The notes under the pieces: generated by a model
What the model was told of the DNA's origin: nothing
Database searches by the model: none
What the model saw: the letters and a program-made list of their open reading frames with translations, nothing else
NCBI GenBank assembly: GCA_022820925.1
Contig: JAJEEO010000001.1
Span: 191,001-255,000 of the forward strand
DNA: 64,000 nucleotides
Direction: 5' to 3'
DNA from: Acidimicrobiia bacterium
GTDB lineage: Bacteria; Actinomycetota; Acidimicrobiia; Acidimicrobiales; Poriferisodalaceae
In this document: positions 1 to 9,989 of the stretch, piece after piece
Numbering within the stretch: position 1 is the stretch's first letter
Layout of the letters: every line of letters starts with the position of its first letter
Translations under genes and position numbers: made by a program

Positions 1-917
1 AGGTGCATCAGGATGACCGGAATGTATCCCTGCAGGTATTGCTGCTGGTCGACGGTGAAGGCGATATCGCCCGCTTCGATTGCAGCGATGAGGTCGGAGG
101 AGAGGTCGAAGCCACCGATGTGCAGGGTGCGCCCAGCCGACTCAGCAGCGTCGAGCGCCCGCAGCGGCAGGTTCGGCCCGACGCCCAGCACCGCGTCGAT
201 GCTGGAATCTGCGGTGAGGATCGAGGCGATGGTCTGCTCCTGCTCATCTGGGTTCGCGTCGAGGCCGACGAACTCCGAGGTCACTTGGCCGTCGAACGTC
301 TCCGCGAGACCCTGGCAGCGCTCCTCAAGACCGATGTTGGCCTGCTCCTGGCGTGCGCACAGCACATGGGTGGCGCCCAAGGCGTTGAACCGCTTTCCGG
401 CGCCTTGGCCGGCCACGATCTCGGTCTGACCGATGTGGGTGACGGCGCCGAGGTCCTCGTAGTTGTTGACGCCGGAGTTCAGCGTGTACAGCGGGATGCC
501 TGCCGCTACGACGGCACGTGCGGCCGCTTCGAGGCCAGCGGGGTCTGCCAGCGAGATGGCGATGCCGTCGGAACCGTCAGCGATCGCACCTTCGATGGCT
601 TGTGACTGCGCCTGGGCATCGTTGTTGGCACCGAAATAGACGACGTCACAGCCGATGGCTTCGGACGCATCCGCTACTGCCACCTCGACGACTGACCAGA
701 AGGTTCCCGAGTCGCCGTGGGTGATCACGTGGTACGTCTTGTCGCAGTCGCTCTGCGTGAGCGTGACTTCGGTTGCATCCGATGCGGCCTCGGTCGTCTC
801 GGCCGGTGCCGGGGCTTCCGCCTCGTCCGCAGACTCGTCGGAGCTGTCACCGCTGCACGCTGCCGCGAACAGTGTCATCGCTGCGAGCAGTGCAAGCAGT
901 TTTGTAATTCGCCTCAT
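1..917 (-). CDS. Sugar (ribose/inositol-type) ABC transporter substrate-binding lipoprotein, C-terminus cut by window edge
   Basis: This gene is not in the ORF track because its stop lies beyond base 1; I translated it directly. The protein starts MRRITKLL, has a hydrophobic signal and a lipobox LFAAAC with the lipid-bearing Cys at about residue 21, then an Asp/Glu/Ala/Thr-rich linker and a periplasmic-binding fold of the Peripla_BP_4 type (THGDSGTFWSVV, a DGIAISLADP stretch, late GGFDLSSDLIAAI). Such proteins bind a sugar outside the membrane and deliver it to an ABC permease. A good Shine-Dalgarno (GGAGGAAG) precedes the ATG. It follows the IolE-like gene by 62 bp on the same strand, so inositol or a related polyol is a plausible ligand (inference). 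About 305 codons are visible. Confidence 0.88.
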   Translation of the reverse strand, partial: MRRITKLLALLAAMTLFAAACSGDSSDESADEAEAPAPAETTEAASDATEVTLTQSDCDKTYHVITHGDSGTFWSVVEVAVADASEAIGCDVVYFGANNDAQAQSQAIEGAIADGSDGIAISLADPAGLEAAARAVVAAGIPLYTLNSGVNNYEDLGAVTHIGQTEIVAGQGAGKRFNALGATHVLCARQEQANIGLEERCQGLAETFDGQVTSEFVGLDANPDEQEQTIASILTADSSIDAVLGVGPNLPLRALDAAESAGRTLHIGGFDLSSDLIAAIEAGDIAFTVDQQQYLQGYIPVILMH

Positions 918-979
918 GTCTGTTCTTCCTCCCGAAGACGTGAATGGGCAGAACGCCAGCATCCGACTCCCCTCGAGTG

Positions 980-1873
980 CTAGCGCGCCGCGTCGAAGTC
1001 TTGCACAAAGTCGAGGCTGCGAACGACGCCGCTCCGCAACCGTTCCACCGCGGCGGCATCCGGACCGCTGAGCGCCGCATCCTGCTCCAGCACGTACCAC
1101 AATTCCGGGCGTGCCTGCTCCAGCGCGCTGATGATCTCGGCGAGCGGAACCGTGCCCTCGCCGAGCGGGGGAAAGAGCCCTTGCTGGACGGCTTGCATCA
1201 GGTTGATCTCGCCGGAGCGAAGCCGTCCGGCCACGTCGGAATCTACGTCTTTGAGGTGCACCAGCCCGATGCGATCGGCATGGCTCGCAACCAGCGCTGC
1301 AGGGTCACTGCCGCCCAGGGTGAGGTGCGCCGTATCGAGCACCAGTTTCGTGTCGGTGTGCTCGAGCACCGCCCGCGTCTCGGCATCCTCCTGGACGAGC
1401 GATCCGACATGGGGGTGGAAGGCATGCTTCATGCCCGACTGGGCAGTCACCGCATCGATGGCCGCAAACCCGCGGTATATCTGATGCCACTGGGCGTCGT
1501 CCAGGCCCGGACGCTGCCAATCGTCGTGATCGAAGACAGGGCAGCTCACGAACCACATCCCGCCTGCGGATGCCATCTGATCGATCACCGCCGCGGCGCG
1601 CGCCATCTCGGCCTCGAATCGGTCGGGATCGTGCAGCACTACGGCAACGAACCCGCCGAGCAGCGAGAGTCCATGGCGTCGCAGCACTGCTGCAAGCTCG
1701 GTGCCGTCGGCCGGCAGGAAGCCCACTGAGCCGAACTCCGTGTGCGTGAATCCGAGCGCAGCCATGTCGGAGAGCACCTCGTCGGGGCTGAGCTGGTATC
1801 CCCAACCCGGCACCTCGCATACACCCCATGTGATCGGGGCGGCGGCCAGACGCTCGCGCACTGACCTTCCCAT
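980..1873 (-). CDS. IolE-like sugar phosphate isomerase/epimerase (probable inosose dehydratase)
   Basis: A 297-aa TIM-barrel protein of the xylose-isomerase-like/AP endonuclease 2 superfamily. The N-terminal APITWGVCEVPGWG resembles the start of IolE (2-keto-myo-inositol dehydratase, second step of inositol catabolism). Metal-binding-type residues are seen in HAFHPHVGS, LDTAHLTLGG and LVHLKDVD, the usual barrel ligands of the family. The start is ATG with GGAGG eight bases upstream. It lies upstream of and co-directional with the sugar-binding lipoprotein, which supports a role in polyol uptake and breakdown. IolE is the best guess, but IolI/IolH-type or other sugar epimerases share the fold, so the exact substrate is uncertain. 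Confidence 0.8.
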   Translation of the reverse strand: MGRSVRERLAAAPITWGVCEVPGWGYQLSPDEVLSDMAALGFTHTEFGSVGFLPADGTELAAVLRRHGLSLLGGFVAVVLHDPDRFEAEMARAAAVIDQMASAGGMWFVSCPVFDHDDWQRPGLDDAQWHQIYRGFAAIDAVTAQSGMKHAFHPHVGSLVQEDAETRAVLEHTDTKLVLDTAHLTLGGSDPAALVASHADRIGLVHLKDVDSDVAGRLRSGEINLMQAVQQGLFPPLGEGTVPLAEIISALEQARPELWYVLEQDAALSGPDAAAVERLRSGVVRSLDFVQDFDAAR

Positions 1874-1921
1874 GGACGCCTCCGGAAGCTGGCCGAACCG
1901 AGACCGACTGATAGTGACACG

Positions 1922-1945
1922 GTTTCGTCAACCGTTCCACGAAAC
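1922..1945. promoter_or_regulatory. Inverted repeat GTTTCGT-N10-ACGAAAC upstream of the IolE-like gene
   Basis: A perfect 7-bp inverted repeat with a 10-bp spacer lies about 50 bp upstream of the IolE-like start. On the minus strand a TTGACG −35-like hexamer falls inside it. This arrangement suits an operator for a LacI- or GntR-type sugar regulator, but no regulator gene is in view. Confidence 0.4.
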
Positions 1946-1969
1946 GACCTGCCGACGCAACCCCTTTGC

Positions 1970-2117
1970 GATGGGCCGCCTACTGCCAGCACAGCCTCCT
2001 CGGCAACACAGCGCGGCAGGGCACCGCCGTTGTGGGCGACGTGTCTGATGGGCCGCCTACTGCCAGCACAGCCTCCTAGGCAACACAGCGCGGCAGGGCA
2101 CCGCCGTTGTAGGCGAC
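1970..2117. repeat. Near-identical 71-bp tandem duplication (period 77 bp) at the 3' end of the MBL-fold gene
   Basis: Bases 1970–2040 and 2047–2117 match at 69 of 71 positions, separated by 6 bp. The gene-proximal copy contains the last codons and the TAG stop of the hydrolase; in the other copy that triplet is GAG. The period is not a multiple of three, so the copies are out of frame with each other. It looks like a recent tandem duplication of a gene end, not an insertion sequence (no transposase, no terminal inverted repeats). Confidence 0.9.
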
Positions 2118-3020
2118 CATGTCCATGATCGCCTGGGGGACGCCGGGGAATTCGTAGCCGCCCGTCGCTGCCTCGCGGTAGGCGACATGAAGGTTGCCGG
2201 CGAGACGCTCGGGGTCGGTGTAGCGGCCGTGCAGCCCGAGGTCGGTGGCCTGTGCCTGCTCGAGCGGCGTCCTGCCTGCTGCGAGGCCCTCGTCGGCCGC
2301 ATCCTGCACGAAGCGCAGGTAGGAACGCTGCTCGTCGAGCACCCGCGCAATGTCGTCGCCGCCGAAGTGCGGCCCATGGCCCGGCACGATCACATCTGCT
2401 CCGAAGCTCTCGAGGACATCCATCGCCTGGATCGTCCCCGACACCGACCCGAACAGCGCGAACGGCGTGCCGCCGTGGAAAATCAGGTCGCCGCAGAACA
2501 GCACCCGGCAATCGGGCAGCCACGCCACGATGTCGCCGTCGGTGTGGGCCACAAAGCCCAAGTCCGACAGTTCGATCCGACGGTCGTCGAGATGCAGCAC
2601 CATTGAGCCCTCGAAGGTCACGTCAGGCGCCCGGAACTGCAGGTCCCCCCACTCGACACCTGGAAAGACAGCGCTGTAGTCGGGGATGCCCGCGGCCATC
2701 ATCACGTCACGGCACTTGGCGTGCGAGATGATCGTGGCGTCGGCGAACTGGTAGTTGCCGTGAGTGTGGTCGGCGTGATGATGCGTGTTGACCACGACTT
2801 TCACCGGGTTCGGCGTCACCGAGGCGATCGCGTCGAGATAGGCCCGGTTGCGGCGCTCCGTCGAGGTGGTGTCGATCGACACCACGCCGCTGGAGCCGAC
2901 GATGAACCCCATGTTGTTGATGAACCAGGTGCCGTCGGGCTGCACGTAGCTGTACACGCCCGGGGCCACCTCACTCAGTTGTGCCGCCTCGACGGCCGCG
3001 TGTGCTGTATGTACCGACAT
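2076..3020 (-). CDS. Metallo-beta-lactamase-fold hydrolase
   Basis: A 314-aa protein with the zinc-binding motif NTHHHADH (HxHxDH) at about residues 78–85, a later GD in LFCGDLIFHGG and a VPGHGPHFGG histidine motif, in the order expected for class B-type MBL hydrolases. This fold includes thioesterases, glyoxalase II, lactonases and quinoprotein-relay proteins; the sequence alone does not pick among them. No signal peptide is seen, so it is probably cytoplasmic. It is divergent from the P450 gene across a region with two dyads, suggesting joint control of a degradation step (inference). The stop codon lies within the tandem duplication that follows. Confidence 0.85.
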   Translation of the reverse strand: MSVHTAHAAVEAAQLSEVAPGVYSYVQPDGTWFINNMGFIVGSSGVVSIDTTSTERRNRAYLDAIASVTPNPVKVVVNTHHHADHTHGNYQFADATIISHAKCRDVMMAAGIPDYSAVFPGVEWGDLQFRAPDVTFEGSMVLHLDDRRIELSDLGFVAHTDGDIVAWLPDCRVLFCGDLIFHGGTPFALFGSVSGTIQAMDVLESFGADVIVPGHGPHFGGDDIARVLDEQRSYLRFVQDAADEGLAAGRTPLEQAQATDLGLHGRYTDPERLAGNLHVAYREAATGGYEFPGVPQAIMDMVAYNGGALPRCVA

Positions 3021-3041
3021 GTGCCCCCTCGAACCTCCGTG

Positions 3042-3062
3042 CCGGCCGTGTCGTTCGGCCGG
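3042..3062. promoter_or_regulatory. Inverted repeat CCGGCCG-N7-CGGCCGG in the MBL/P450 divergent intergenic region
   Basis: A perfect 7-bp dyad with a 7-bp loop, 22 bp upstream of the MBL-fold start codon. It could be an operator or a leader hairpin of the MBL transcript; the GC-rich stem alone does not decide. Confidence 0.4.
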
Positions 3063-3072
3063 TACTACGGCG

Positions 3073-3098
3073 CAGCGTAGAACCCGTCGCCTACGCTG
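3073..3098. promoter_or_regulatory. Inverted repeat CAGCGTAG-N10-CTACGCTG in the MBL/P450 divergent intergenic region
   Basis: A perfect 8-bp dyad with a 10-bp spacer (26 bp overall), 45 bp upstream of the P450 start. Length and spacing are like TetR-family operators. It sits where one repressor could control both divergent genes. No regulator gene is adjacent, so the assignment is inference. Confidence 0.45.
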
Positions 3099-3142
3099 GG
3101 AAGCGCCTCGGACCGCGCCCGCGGGGACTCAAAGGAGCCGCC

Positions 3143-4381
3143 ATGAGCACGACTGCTGACACCGACAGCGCTTCCGCAGAGCGGGACTTCGACGTCTACA
3201 GCGACGAGTACATCCAGGGCGCCGCAGACGTATGGGACGAGCTGCGCGCCGAGTGTCCCGTCGCCCACAGCCCTCACAACGGCGGGCACTGGATGCCCAC
3301 GACCTGGGACGACATCGCGGCGGTCGCCTACGACACCGAGAACTTCAGCTCGCGCGACATCGCCGTGGCGCCCACGCCTGAAGGCGTCGGGCTGCTCACC
3401 GCCCCGCCGATCACCTCCGACCCGCCGTTCCACACCGACGCGCGCCGATTGCTGCTGCCGTTCTTCGGCCCTACCGCCGTGGAGGAAATGGTCGAGGTCA
3501 CTCGCAGCATCGCCCGCGAGCGCATCGACGCCATCGCAGCCGAGACCGGGGCGGACGAAGGTCGCAGCGGCGTCACCGATGCCGCCGACACCTACTCCAA
3601 GCACATTCCCGTGCGGGTCATCGCCCGCATCCTGGGACTGCCCGAGTCGGACGAGCCCAAGTTCACCCGCTGGGCGGTCGATGTGCTTCAGTCCAAGGGC
3701 GACGAGTTCGACCGGCGGGCCAACGCGACCCGTGAGGTGCTCCACTACTTCGGCGAGCTCACCGACCAGCGGCGCCAGGAACGCGCAGACGACCTGCCGT
3801 CGAAGCTGCTCGACATGAAGCTGCCCAACGGCGACCCGCTGGCCAACCACCACATCACCGGCGCCAGCTTCCTGTTGCTGCTCGCGGGCATCGACACCAC
3901 GTGGAGCTCGATCTCGGCCAGCTTGATGCACTTGGCCATGAACCCTGCTGACCGCGAGCGGCTCGTGGCCGAACCCGCGCTCATCCCGACGGCCATCGAA
4001 GAGTTCCTGCGGGCATATGCACCGGTCACGATGGCCCGGGTCACCGCCACCGACGACGCACAGATCGGCGGCTGCCCCGTCGCGCACGGCGACAAGGTGT
4101 TGCTGCCGTTCGGTGCCGGCAACCGTGATCCCGCCAAGTTCGACCGTCCTGACGAGGTCATCATCGACCGTGCCGAGAACCGCCACTTTGCGTTCGGGCT
4201 AGGGATCCACCGCTGCTTGGGCTCGAACCTGGCCCGCATGGAGCTGAAGGTCGCGATCGAGGAGTGGCTGGCCCGGTTCCCGAACTTCGAGCTCGCCACC
4301 GATGTCGGCCAAGGCGGCGTGGAATGGGGCGGCGTGCAGGTGCGCGGCCCCCGCAACCTGCAGATCCGCGTCGGCATCTGA
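3143..4381 (+). CDS. Cytochrome P450
   Basis: A 412-aa soluble bacterial P450. The I-helix oxygen-activation motif AGIDTT is near residue 248, the K-helix ExxR is in EEFLRAY, and the heme-thiolate loop FGLGIHRCLG places the ligand Cys near residue 358. There is no membrane anchor, so it depends on a separate ferredoxin/reductase; none is in the window. The ORF track begins at 2981, but I chose ATG 3143 because AAAGGAG lies just upstream and the earlier part is low-complexity and would cross the intergenic dyads. It probably hydroxylates a steroid, terpenoid or fatty-acid-like substrate, given the divergent MBL hydrolase and the acyl-CoA genes nearby, but the substrate cannot be read from sequence. 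Confidence 0.93.
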   Translation: MSTTADTDSASAERDFDVYSDEYIQGAADVWDELRAECPVAHSPHNGGHWMPTTWDDIAAVAYDTENFSSRDIAVAPTPEGVGLLTAPPITSDPPFHTDARRLLLPFFGPTAVEEMVEVTRSIARERIDAIAAETGADEGRSGVTDAADTYSKHIPVRVIARILGLPESDEPKFTRWAVDVLQSKGDEFDRRANATREVLHYFGELTDQRRQERADDLPSKLLDMKLPNGDPLANHHITGASFLLLLAGIDTTWSSISASLMHLAMNPADRERLVAEPALIPTAIEEFLRAYAPVTMARVTATDDAQIGGCPVAHGDKVLLPFGAGNRDPAKFDRPDEVIIDRAENRHFAFGLGIHRCLGSNLARMELKVAIEEWLARFPNFELATDVGQGGVEWGGVQVRGPRNLQIRVGI

Positions 4382-4389
4382 GCCAGCAA

Positions 4390-4405
4390 CGAGCGGAGGC
4401 GCTCG
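4390..4405. terminator. Hairpin CGAGCG-GAGG-CGCTCG between convergent P450 and ftsK
   Basis: A perfect 6-bp stem with a 4-base loop lies in the 27-bp gap between the two convergent stops. It has no clear T-tract on either strand, but position and symmetry suit a bidirectional terminator. Confidence 0.45.
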
Positions 4406-4408
4406 CCG

Positions 4409-6802
4409 TCATTCTCCCAGGGCGTCTGACAGTTCCTCTGGGGTCATGAGCACGTCGCGGGCCTTGGAGCCCTGCGACGGACCCACCACGCCCCGCTGCT
4501 CGAGCAGGTCCATGAGCCGACCGGCCCGGGCGAAGCCCACTTTCAGCTTGCGCTGCAGCATCGAGGTGGAGCCGAGCTGGGTTTCCACCACGATGACCAT
4601 GGCTTGGCGCAGCAGCTCGTCGTCGTCGGCATCGCCGGTGGTGCCGCCGGGAAGGATGCTGGTGCTCTCTGATTCGCCGCTGCCTTCGACGCCTTCGACG
4701 TAGTCGGCCTCGGGCGCCTGACGGCGCCAGTGGGCAACTACGTGCGCGATCTCGGACTCGCTCACCCAGCTTCCCTGGATACGTCGTGGCGTGCTGGAGT
4801 TGGCAGCGAGCAGCAGCATGTCGCCTTGGCCCACCAGCCGCTCGGCACCGGGTTGGTCGAGAATGACCCGACTGTCGGCGAGGCTGGACACGGCGAACGC
4901 CAGCCTGCTGGGGATGTTCGCCTTGATCACGCCGGTGATGACATTCACGCTCGGGCGCTGTGTTGCCACGACAAGATGGACACCGACGGCGCGGGCCATC
5001 TGGGCCAGCCGTGTGATGGATTCTTCGACGTCACGGGCCGCCACCATCATGAGGTCGTTCAGCTCATCGACCACCACGACGATGAACGGCATCGACTCGT
5101 GCGGCTGGTCGTGACCGAGCAGCTCGCTCTCGTCGCTGTGCAGCGCGCCGTCCAGCACCGCCGCGTTGTACCCGGTGATGTCCCGGAAGCCCGCCTCGGA
5201 CAGCACGTCATAGCGGCGTTCCATCTCCTTGACCGCCCAGGAGAGGGCATTGGCCGCTTTGCGCGGATCGGTGACCACTGCAGTCAGCAGATGCGGCAGC
5301 CCGTCGTACTGGCCGAGCTCGACCCGCTTGGGATCGACCAGGATCATCCGCACCTCATCGGGCCTCGACCTCATCAGCAGCGACGAGATGATCGAGTTGA
5401 TGCACGACGACTTTCCTGAGCCGGTCGCGCCGGCAATCAGCACGTGGGGCATCGTGGCCAGGTTGAGCATCACCTCGCGGCCCGAGATGTCCTTGCCCAT
5501 CGCCACCTCGAGCGGGTGCATGGCATCGGCCGCCGCCTTCGACGCCAGGATGTCGCCGAGGGCCACGAGATGGCGGTCGCTGTTGGGGACCTCCACGCCG
5601 ATCGCCGATCGCCCGGGGATCGGCGCCAAGATGCGGACGTCGGCGGCCGCCATCGCATACGCGATGTCCTTGTGCAGGGCCGTGACGCGCGACACCTTCA
5701 CGCCCGACCCCAGCTTCAGCTCGTAGCGCGTGACGGTCGGGCCGGGTTCCCAGCCGGTCACCTGGGTCTCCACGCCGTGGTTCGCGAGCGCCTCCACCAG
5801 CGCCGTAGCCCCTGCCGAGAGCTGCGCCCGGTCGAACTGCTGTGTGCCGCTGCGCTTCAGCACCGACTTGGGCGGCAGCTTCCAGCGAGGTCGCTGGTTG
5901 CCGCCTGACGCTGCACGAGCGGGCGGTACCGGCGCTGGTACGACCTCGCCGCCGGGCGGCTCGATGAACTTCGGTGGTGAGGGCTCGAACTCGGCACCCT
6001 CTATCTCGGCAGTTGCGGGGTCGAGCCCCGGAACCTGGCCTGGTTCCTGCTCGGGCGGTGTGCCGTCGGGCACGTCGCCGGCTTCGCCGGTTTCGGGGTC
6101 GTAGTGCTCAGCACTGAAGGAGGGAGGCTCGGGATCGTCTCCGACACGCTGCAGGCTGCGCGCCCCCCGCGACAGCTGCCCGCCCACCGTACGGCCCAAC
6201 CCGGACAGGCCAATCCAGATCCAGCGCAACAGCTGACCGAGCCCGACGTTGGCGACGATCATCACGGCGAAGAGCATGATGAGCAGCAGCACCGCCCACG
6301 TCGCCGGGTCGTCGATCAGGCGTCGCAGCGGCTCCGCCACCGCAGCGCCCAGCACTCCCCCGCTGTCGCGCAGATCGTCCAGCGAGCTGAATCCGTCGGC
6401 GGAGCCCGACAGGTGGGCCGCCGCCGCGAAGGCGACGGTCAGCACGCTCAACCCGAAGGCGGAGCGGCCGCTGCGTTCCGAGCGGCTCAGGCGTGCAAGC
6501 GCCACGCCGATCCAGATGAGCAGGATCGGCACGACGTAGCGGAAGACGCCGAGCAGTACGGCCAGCGCGGCATCGAGCAACCGCCCGACAACGCCGGCAC
6601 GGTCGCCCAGAAGGCCCAGTGCGCAGATGATCGCAAGCGCAAACAGTGCCAGCGCAACAAGCTCTCGGGATCTGCCGTCCAGTGCGTTGCGCACGACCCG
6701 CCCGATCGCGCTGCGGGACCCGTCGGCCGTCTTGGATTTCGGCGCACCCTGCGAGGGGGCGCTCGGAGGATCGTCGTTCCCGTTGGCGCTGGGACTCACC
6801 AC
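4409..6802 (-). CDS. ftsK: DNA translocase FtsK/SpoIIIE
   Basis: A 797-aa chromosome-segregation motor. Several N-terminal membrane segments (residues about 40–210) anchor it at the division site. An acidic/Pro linker (about 215–330) follows, then the RecA-like motor with Walker A GATGSGKSS near 457 and Walker B VVVVDELNDLMM near 577, and a C-terminal winged-helix gamma domain (about 735–790, QRKLKVGFARAGRLMD) that reads polar KOPS-type sequences and activates XerCD. The start is GTG. The length is normal for actinobacterial FtsK. It is convergent with the P450 and upstream of nothing obviously coupled. The Xer-type recombinase at 34.6–35.6 kb is a possible partner. Confidence 0.96.
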   Translation of the reverse strand: MVSPSANGNDDPPSAPSQGAPKSKTADGSRSAIGRVVRNALDGRSRELVALALFALAIICALGLLGDRAGVVGRLLDAALAVLLGVFRYVVPILLIWIGVALARLSRSERSGRSAFGLSVLTVAFAAAAHLSGSADGFSSLDDLRDSGGVLGAAVAEPLRRLIDDPATWAVLLLIMLFAVMIVANVGLGQLLRWIWIGLSGLGRTVGGQLSRGARSLQRVGDDPEPPSFSAEHYDPETGEAGDVPDGTPPEQEPGQVPGLDPATAEIEGAEFEPSPPKFIEPPGGEVVPAPVPPARAASGGNQRPRWKLPPKSVLKRSGTQQFDRAQLSAGATALVEALANHGVETQVTGWEPGPTVTRYELKLGSGVKVSRVTALHKDIAYAMAAADVRILAPIPGRSAIGVEVPNSDRHLVALGDILASKAAADAMHPLEVAMGKDISGREVMLNLATMPHVLIAGATGSGKSSCINSIISSLLMRSRPDEVRMILVDPKRVELGQYDGLPHLLTAVVTDPRKAANALSWAVKEMERRYDVLSEAGFRDITGYNAAVLDGALHSDESELLGHDQPHESMPFIVVVVDELNDLMMVAARDVEESITRLAQMARAVGVHLVVATQRPSVNVITGVIKANIPSRLAFAVSSLADSRVILDQPGAERLVGQGDMLLLAANSSTPRRIQGSWVSESEIAHVVAHWRRQAPEADYVEGVEGSGESESTSILPGGTTGDADDDELLRQAMVIVVETQLGSTSMLQRKLKVGFARAGRLMDLLEQRGVVGPSQGSKARDVLMTPEELSDALGE

Positions 6803-6856
6803 AGCGAGAGTACCGAGGCCCCGCTGGACTGTCGGAGACCCCCCATCTTGGGGCGC

Positions 6857-7624
6857 TCAGGTGTCCTCTGGCGCCGCATCGACCGGACTCGGTCCCTCGG
6901 CGGCCTGCTCGCGCCGGGCTTGCTCTCGCGCTGCCGTTGCGTTGCGGTGCTGGTTGCGTGCCGTCTGCAGGGCAACGATGACGAACATGGCCACGGTGAA
7001 AGGAATCGAGTAGCGATTGATGAACCTGACGACCGCTCCGAGCGGGCCCGAGAACAGATCGGCAACCCACCACACGAGGGCCAGGCGGGTGAACGTGCCC
7101 GCCAGATTCACCACAACGAAGGGCAGCTGGCGCATCCTCGCAATCCCCGAGAGCAAGCACATCGGGTAGCCGGGAATGGCGAACAGCAAAAGCCAGCCTG
7201 CCCGCGGGAACCAGCGCTCCAGCCAGTCCATGGTGCGGATGACGCGGCTGCGGGGTCCCAGCTCCGCTGCCAAGTAGGCCTTGGCATTGGGGCCGTAGTC
7301 GTAGCCGAGCCGGTAGAGGAATGGGTCGGTGATGAACAGGCGGGTCAGCCCGATGACCATGAACGCCCACAGCGGGGCCTGATGGGCCACGCCGAGCAGA
7401 ACGGGGTCGGTGGCGTTGAGCGACAGCAGCAGCAGCGGCGCCCGCGCGATGAGGGCCGCGAAGAAGATCTGCCCGGCATAGGCCACCAAGGCGAAGCCCA
7501 CCGGCACCGCTGCCAGCAACTGCATCCGCCGTCGGTCTGCATCGGTGATCACCGGGCCCGCCGATGCATGCTCGGACTGGGCGGCTTCGGGCGCCGCTGT
7601 GTCATCTCGGCCGTCGTCAGCCAC
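6857..7624 (-). CDS. DedA/VTT-like multi-pass membrane protein
   Basis: A 255-aa integral membrane protein with a polar N-terminus and about five hydrophobic segments. The stretch FPRAGWLLLFAIPGYPMCLLSG followed by NLAGTFTRLALVWW resembles the re-entrant core of VTT/DedA proteins (R-x-PG…AG…N-x-G). DedA proteins are thought to flip lipids or carriers across the membrane. The C-terminal tail is charged and Gln/Ala-rich. The start is GTG within a 12-bp palindrome CCTCGGCCGAGG. It sits 54 bp upstream of ftsK on the same strand, so co-transcription is possible. The family call rests on pattern similarity and is moderate. Confidence 0.55.
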   Translation of the reverse strand: MADDGRDDTAAPEAAQSEHASAGPVITDADRRRMQLLAAVPVGFALVAYAGQIFFAALIARAPLLLLSLNATDPVLLGVAHQAPLWAFMVIGLTRLFITDPFLYRLGYDYGPNAKAYLAAELGPRSRVIRTMDWLERWFPRAGWLLLFAIPGYPMCLLSGIARMRQLPFVVVNLAGTFTRLALVWWVADLFSGPLGAVVRFINRYSIPFTVAMFVIVALQTARNQHRNATAAREQARREQAAEGPSPVDAAPEDT

Positions 7625-7709
7625 CTCGGCCGAGGCTACGCACTAGCGCTCGTCCCCACCCGGCATGGCCCACTGAGGCGTGGCGCTGTGGCCTCTAGCC
7701 TGCGGCGTC

Positions 7710-9338
<1,629 letters not shown>

Positions 9339-9344
9339 GCCGAC

Positions 9345-9989
9345 GTGAGCGCGCCGTTTGAATCCGAGTCTGATGCGAGCGGTCCATACCGCTCCGAACC
9401 GCGCCTGCTGGTGTGGCTGGCCCTGCGCTTGAAGGGGCTCGGTGAGATCGACGACGTCGCGGCGATCCACGGGCTCGAGCCCGACGACACCGAATGGCTG
9501 CTGGCAGAGCTGGATGCGGCCGGGCACTGCATGTTCCGCGAGGTCGGCGGGGTGCCGAAGTTCATCCTGACGCCGACCGGGCGCGACGACGGCGAGGCAG
9601 CGCTGGCCGCTGAGCTGGATGCCGCCGGCGCCCGCGACGCTGTCACAGCGGCTTACCGCGAATTCCTGGCACTGAACCCCAAGATGCTGCAGCTATGCAC
9701 TGACTGGCAGGTGCTGCCCGAAGATCATCCCGCCGCGGCAGATGCCGGTCCGGGAGACGGCGGGCGGCTGAACGATCACAGCGACCCCGACTACGACGCC
9801 GCCATCATCAGCCGGCTGGAAGTCCTGCACGGCGAGCTCGGCGGGGTGCTCGACCAGCTCTGCAGCGTGATGGCTCGCTACGGCAACTACGCGCCCAGGT
9901 TCGCTGAGGCCCTCAACCGGCTGCAGGCCGGCGAGCTGGACTACCTCACCAAGCCGATGATGCCCAGCTATCACACGGTGTGGTTCTAG
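9345..9989 (+). CDS. Uncharacterised protein, apparently shortened by an in-frame amber codon
   Basis: A 214-aa protein with GTG start, 6 bp after the acyl-CoA ligase. Residues about 15–80 look like a small helix-turn-helix/winged-helix domain (LVWLALRLKGLGEIDDVAAIHGL, then FILTPTGRDD), followed by an Ala-rich helix and a second domain with conserved-looking ALNRLQAGELDYLTKP and SYHTVWF. I do not recognise a named family; a MarR-like DNA- or ligand-binding role is possible. The TAG at 9987–9989 is followed in the same frame by 19 more GC3-rich codons (LHEDLLATLG…) and TGA at 10047–10049. The natural C-terminus therefore probably extends to 10049 and this copy is truncated. Confidence 0.7.
   Translation: MSAPFESESDASGPYRSEPRLLVWLALRLKGLGEIDDVAAIHGLEPDDTEWLLAELDAAGHCMFREVGGVPKFILTPTGRDDGEAALAAELDAAGARDAVTAAYREFLALNPKMLQLCTDWQVLPEDHPAAADAGPGDGGRLNDHSDPDYDAAIISRLEVLHGELGGVLDQLCSVMARYGNYAPRFAEALNRLQAGELDYLTKPMMPSYHTVWF

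Noticed and set aside
1970-2117. Possible insertion sequence or attachment site
   Set aside because: Tandem, no transposase, no terminal inverted repeats and the content is the gene's own 3' end.
1639-2523. 294-aa frame crossing the tandem duplication
   Set aside because: Arg-rich shadow of the MBL gene; it only shows how copy 1 reads in another frame.
2981-4381. P450 as part of a natural-product cluster
   Set aside because: No polyketide, peptide or terpene synthase in the window; only the MBL hydrolase is adjacent.
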